From Bacillus sp. FJAT-26390 (GTDB taxonomy: Bacteria > Bacillota > Bacilli > Paenibacillales > Paenibacillaceae), in NCBI RefSeq assembly GCF_001682865.1, contig NZ_MAQX01000035.1, positions 186,001 to 250,000 of the forward strand: a DNA stretch of 64,000 nt. Direction: 5' to 3'. The notes under the pieces are model-generated. The model saw only the letters and a program-made list of their open reading frames with translations, had not been told where the DNA came from and did no database searches. The position numbers and the translations under genes are program-made. This document shows, piece after piece, positions 61,168 to 64,000 of this stretch. Position 1 is the first letter of the stretch, and each line of letters begins with the position of its first letter.

Positions 61168-62835
61168 CTAGAAGGTGTCGATCGCCCAGTCAAAGGAAGC
61201 ATTAACCGCATTCCTGATTCTGCTGATTATTCCTTCAATGCCGGCGTATCCATTTTTGTACAACAGCTTCTGCTCGCTTCCAGCTTCCGTTACGGACATC
61301 ACTTTGATGTCATCAAATACCGCATCGTATATGTCGTCCTTCAAATTCGCCCTGCTGGCTTCCGACGCAAGCGCAATCTCGCCGCCGTTGATCGTGCCTT
61401 TAATCTGCTGCCCGTTAAATAGCTGAACATCATCCAGAGACAGCTTCAATTGATTGCCGTGCATAACGATCTCCAGCTTCTTGGCAGCATCTTCTGCCGA
61501 GTTCTTCAGGGTATACTCTTGAAGCTTCTCTGCCTTGCCGCCCTTTTCCTTCTGCTCAACGATTATCTTGTTGTCCTCAAGCGATATGCGCACATAGGAA
61601 TCCTGCTTCCGGTTATACCTCACATAAACCGACTGTTGGCCAATCGCGTGGCCCTTTAGCTCTGCGGTTAGCTTAACATCGCTATAAGCCCCGCTGCCCT
61701 TCAAATAAAGCAGGCCTTTGCCTGCCGGAAGCGACGTTAACGCGATGCGGTTATCAGCGAACTCAGCAGCGCCGCTGCCAAGGGTCCATTTTGCCGCACG
61801 CTTCTGATCGCCGGTTACAAAGCTGACTTTCTCGCCCGTATCCTTGCGCAGCTTCATAAGCAAATGATTCGTATACCAATAAGACGCCGGCTGCACTCTT
61901 GTTAGATCATATAAACTCTCATCGCTATCATTGAAGGAGAATCCTTCGCGGTTAAAATGCATGCCGAACATCGACTTAATGTTATCGGCATTCACATTTT
62001 CAACTAGCAGGTTCATCCCTCCGTAAAGATAGTTGGCATGCATGATCATATACACATTAGGCACAAAACCGAGCGTGCGCTTATAAATCTCGTTCATGGA
62101 CTTATAATCCGCATTTATGCGGGCTTCCATTTGCTTGCGGTTCTCGGTGGGCACAAGATTCTCATCCCGAATGAAGTCCATCAGATAGTGGGTATAGTAG
62201 CTTACGTTTTCTCTATCCTTAAATTCATTCTCGTCCTTCACCCCGATCAGCTTGCCTGCCTTGTCAAAAATATTAATGTACGTGAGGCGGTAGCCATTGC
62301 TGCCCAGCTCCCAGTAGCCGGTTTTCATCATTTTGAGCATGTCCTTGGGTTGAAGGAACTTGGATTCCTTGCTGCCAACCTTGTTCGCATACGACAAAAT
62401 GGTTGCCTTGAAGTTGTACTTCTCAAGCAGCGGCTGCGCAAATAAGCTCGAATCGTTTCTTCCGTCCTCGAACGAGAGGAATAGCGCTTTAGGCGGCAAT
62501 GGCTTGCCGCTCTTGTAGTAGTCCAATACATCCTGCTGCGAAATTGTCGTATAACCTTGATCGTAAAGCGCCTGAAGCTGCTGATCCAATCGTTTTTTGG
62601 AAATCAGCTCCGAGGTGCCCGTTCTTGCCACGCCAAAATAAGACAGCGCAACAAATCCGTTCGTGTTGCTCCACTGCGCATGGTCAGGCACCGCATACTG
62701 CTTCGTATCGAAAATCGCATGATAAAGAATGAAGCCAACAATAAGCAAAATGATCGATTGTATAATCGTTTTGATAACCTTTATTTTATTCTTTTTCTTA
62801 TAATCAAAGGCTCCACTCGCAATTCCCTTTTTCAT
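61168..62835 (-). CDS. Divergent polysaccharide-deacetylase-like membrane protein
   Basis: A 555-residue protein: one membrane helix (about 18-40), a deacetylase-like barrel (about 55-330) and a C-terminal beta-sandwich of the concanavalin/DUF1080 type (about 345-510). The first NodB motif is SFEDGRND (121-128) rather than TFDDG, and the region where HxxxH metal ligands normally occur reads GSNGYRLTY (178-186), without the His pair. Catalytic function is therefore doubtful. Start ATG 62835 has AAGGA 8 nt upstream. It follows a GT2 gene and precedes a GH18-like gene, like pgaB/icaB in exopolysaccharide operons. Confidence 0.75.
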   Translation of the reverse strand: MKKGIASGAFDYKKKNKIKVIKTIIQSIILLIVGFILYHAIFDTKQYAVPDHAQWSNTNGFVALSYFGVARTGTSELISKKRLDQQLQALYDQGYTTISQQDVLDYYKSGKPLPPKALFLSFEDGRNDSSLFAQPLLEKYNFKATILSYANKVGSKESKFLQPKDMLKMMKTGYWELGSNGYRLTYINIFDKAGKLIGVKDENEFKDRENVSYYTHYLMDFIRDENLVPTENRKQMEARINADYKSMNEIYKRTLGFVPNVYMIMHANYLYGGMNLLVENVNADNIKSMFGMHFNREGFSFNDSDESLYDLTRVQPASYWYTNHLLMKLRKDTGEKVSFVTGDQKRAAKWTLGSGAAEFADNRIALTSLPAGKGLLYLKGSGAYSDVKLTAELKGHAIGQQSVYVRYNRKQDSYVRISLEDNKIIVEQKEKGGKAEKLQEYTLKNSAEDAAKKLEIVMHGNQLKLSLDDVQLFNGQQIKGTINGGEIALASEASRANLKDDIYDAVFDDIKVMSVTEAGSEQKLLYKNGYAGIEGIISRIRNAVNASFDWAIDTF

Positions 62836-62874
62836 GGCGGCCATCCTTCATCCTTGAAATAGGCCATGCTTGCT

Positions 62875-64000
62875 CTAAAGCGGCACGTCCATATTTTTTT
62901 TGTTTTTGTTCTTCCTGGCTTCCTTTTTATTTCTAGCCTCGATATCCTGCGGCGTTTCTCTCGTTCCCCAAGTCGACTTCCAGAACGTTACCCACGCGAC
63001 AGGCATTTGCCACAGCAGCACGAGCTCGTAGAAGACACAGAATACGATCCCAAAAACCCACAGCTTGCTCTTGCGAAACAGCAGATGGGCAAAGCTCATG
63101 AGCAGCGCCATCAGCAGCAGCCCCATTAGAAAGGTGCTCGGGAATACGTGATGCACGATCGGCACATAAAACAAGTTGTATAACACGATAACCGGCGCGG
63201 CGATCGGAACGATAAGCCCGATGTAGAAAAACAATGCCATAAACGGCTCTTTGCGCCAAATAAATCCGCCTGCCCGAAGCGATTCGCGCAGCCAGGAACG
63301 CTTCCACCTCATTTGCTGCTTTAAGAAAACAAACATGTCGGATGGCACGATCGTCGAGCAAATCGCCGTGTCCTGGTAGCCTGTCCGATGGGTTTTCAAA
63401 ATAAAATTCGTCATGCTTCGGTCATCCCCGAACGTTGCCGGCTGGCCGAGAAACTTCTGATTAAGCCAAGCATCCTTGTGCTTCAGGACCAGCTCTTTCC
63501 GGTAACAGGACAAAGGCCCGGACAAGCAGGTTACGCTGTCGAACCATGACTCCGCTGCCTTCATAATGCGGAAAGCGATGTAATAGCGCACCGTTTGCAG
63601 CTTCGTAATGGAGTTGGTGTATTTATTCTCTACGTCCGTTCTTCCAGCTACGCCTCCCATTTGCGGATCTTGAAACGGCTGAACGAGATGCCTGATCGCG
63701 GTTGGCTCCAAGAAGCTGTCCGAGTCGACGAATACGACCAAATTATGCTTCGCCATCTCTACGCCCTTGACGAGCGCGACGCGTTTGCCTCCGTTTTCGG
63801 CGAGCACATGCATTTTCAACCGATCCTTCGTTGCATACCGCGCCGCCTCTTGATGAACAAGATCGATGACCTTCTGGATTTGCTCTACCGAACGGTCCTT
63901 GGAGCGGTCATCGACAACGATCACTTCAAGCTTATCGACAGGGTAGTCCTGATTCATACAGCTCAAAATCGTGCGGTGAATCCATTTTTCTTCATTAAAG
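62875..64000 (-). CDS. GT2 family polysaccharide synthase (partial, runs off the right edge)
   Basis: A processive beta-glycosyltransferase related to PgaC, chitin and hyaluronan synthases. Visible: IVVDDRSKDRS (nucleotide-sugar binding), DSDSFLEPTAI (DxD), CLSGPLSCYRKEL, GDDRSMTNFIL (acceptor/base Asp) and the QQMRWKRSW motif (Q-x-x-R-W). Several C-terminal membrane helices (from about 240 residues of the visible part). The frame stays open to the window edge (upstream residues include FNEEKWIHRT), so the N-terminus lies beyond 64000. First visible gene of the operon with the deacetylase-like and GH18-like genes. Confidence 0.9.
   Translation of the reverse strand, partial: FNEEKWIHRTILSCMNQDYPVDKLEVIVVDDRSKDRSVEQIQKVIDLVHQEAARYATKDRLKMHVLAENGGKRVALVKGVEMAKHNLVVFVDSDSFLEPTAIRHLVQPFQDPQMGGVAGRTDVENKYTNSITKLQTVRYYIAFRIMKAAESWFDSVTCLSGPLSCYRKELVLKHKDAWLNQKFLGQPATFGDDRSMTNFILKTHRTGYQDTAICSTIVPSDMFVFLKQQMRWKRSWLRESLRAGGFIWRKEPFMALFFYIGLIVPIAAPVIVLYNLFYVPIVHHVFPSTFLMGLLLMALLMSFAHLLFRKSKLWVFGIVFCVFYELVLLWQMPVAWVTFWKSTWGTRETPQDIEARNKKEARKNKNKKNMDVPL

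Noticed and set aside
1-64000. Mobile elements, CRISPR arrays, tRNA and rRNA genes
   Set aside because: No transposase, integrase, direct-repeat array, or tRNA/rRNA-like sequence was seen on reading both strands.

Overview
The window reads as a chromosomal segment of a Paenibacillus-type spore-forming Firmicute. Evidence: strong AGGAGG ribosome-binding sites, GTG/TTG starts, low-GC Gram-positive protein families (DUF1128, YitT, DUF6483, a YyaC-like sporulation protein, T-box leaders) and a B. subtilis-like neighbourhood around thiL-tsaE-tsaB-rimI-tsaD, the ABC-F gene, moaC and tatA-tatC. Base composition looks balanced. I see no rRNA, tRNA, insertion sequence, prophage or CRISPR array.

Layout. 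0-4.7 kb: a haem-iron uptake locus. A membrane-anchored NEAT protein is divergent from an IsdE-type lipoprotein, an IsdF-type permease and an ATPase fused to an IsdG-type haem monooxygenase; Fur-box-like sequences lie in the shared intergenic region. 4.7-9 kb: a glycan-degradation operon (heparinase II/III, GH88, DUF2264) with a cre-like site upstream. 9.2-11.2 kb: a YhgE-type membrane protein and its TetR regulator, with a near-perfect operator. 11.2-15.2 kb: folate, molybdenum-cofactor and Tat export genes. 15.3-18.2 kb: an ABC-F protein and a kinase-like protein. 18.3-22.6 kb: a complete comQXPA quorum-sensing locus, whose 56-codon comX is easily missed. 22.6-24.2 kb: an ABC ATPase without a permease and an intergenic cluster of DnaA boxes. 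25-27.5 kb: leuA behind two tandem leucine T-box leaders and a perfect sigma-A promoter. 27.6-31.6 kb: the tRNA t6A genes and thiL.

31.6-40.4 kb holds YitT, an HD-GYP protein next to a GGDEF protein (c-di-GMP-type), methyltransferases, hydrolases and a yyaC that is broken near its 5' end. 40.6-45.6 kb is the Leloir operon galKET with a divergent AraC regulator. 45.6-55.7 kb is mixed housekeeping and hydrolase genes. 55.8-60 kb is a second, Fur-boxed iron system (efeU, efeB, efeO); EfeB carries a Tat signal, which fits the tatAC pair in the same window. 60-64 kb is an exopolysaccharide-type operon (GT2 synthase, divergent polysaccharide deacetylase, GH18 protein) that runs off the right edge.

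The most notable systems are the comQXPA locus, the double leucine T-box, the ATPase-IsdG fusion with a strong internal start site, and the DnaA-box cluster. All functional calls rest on motif reading and remembered family features; no searches were run.
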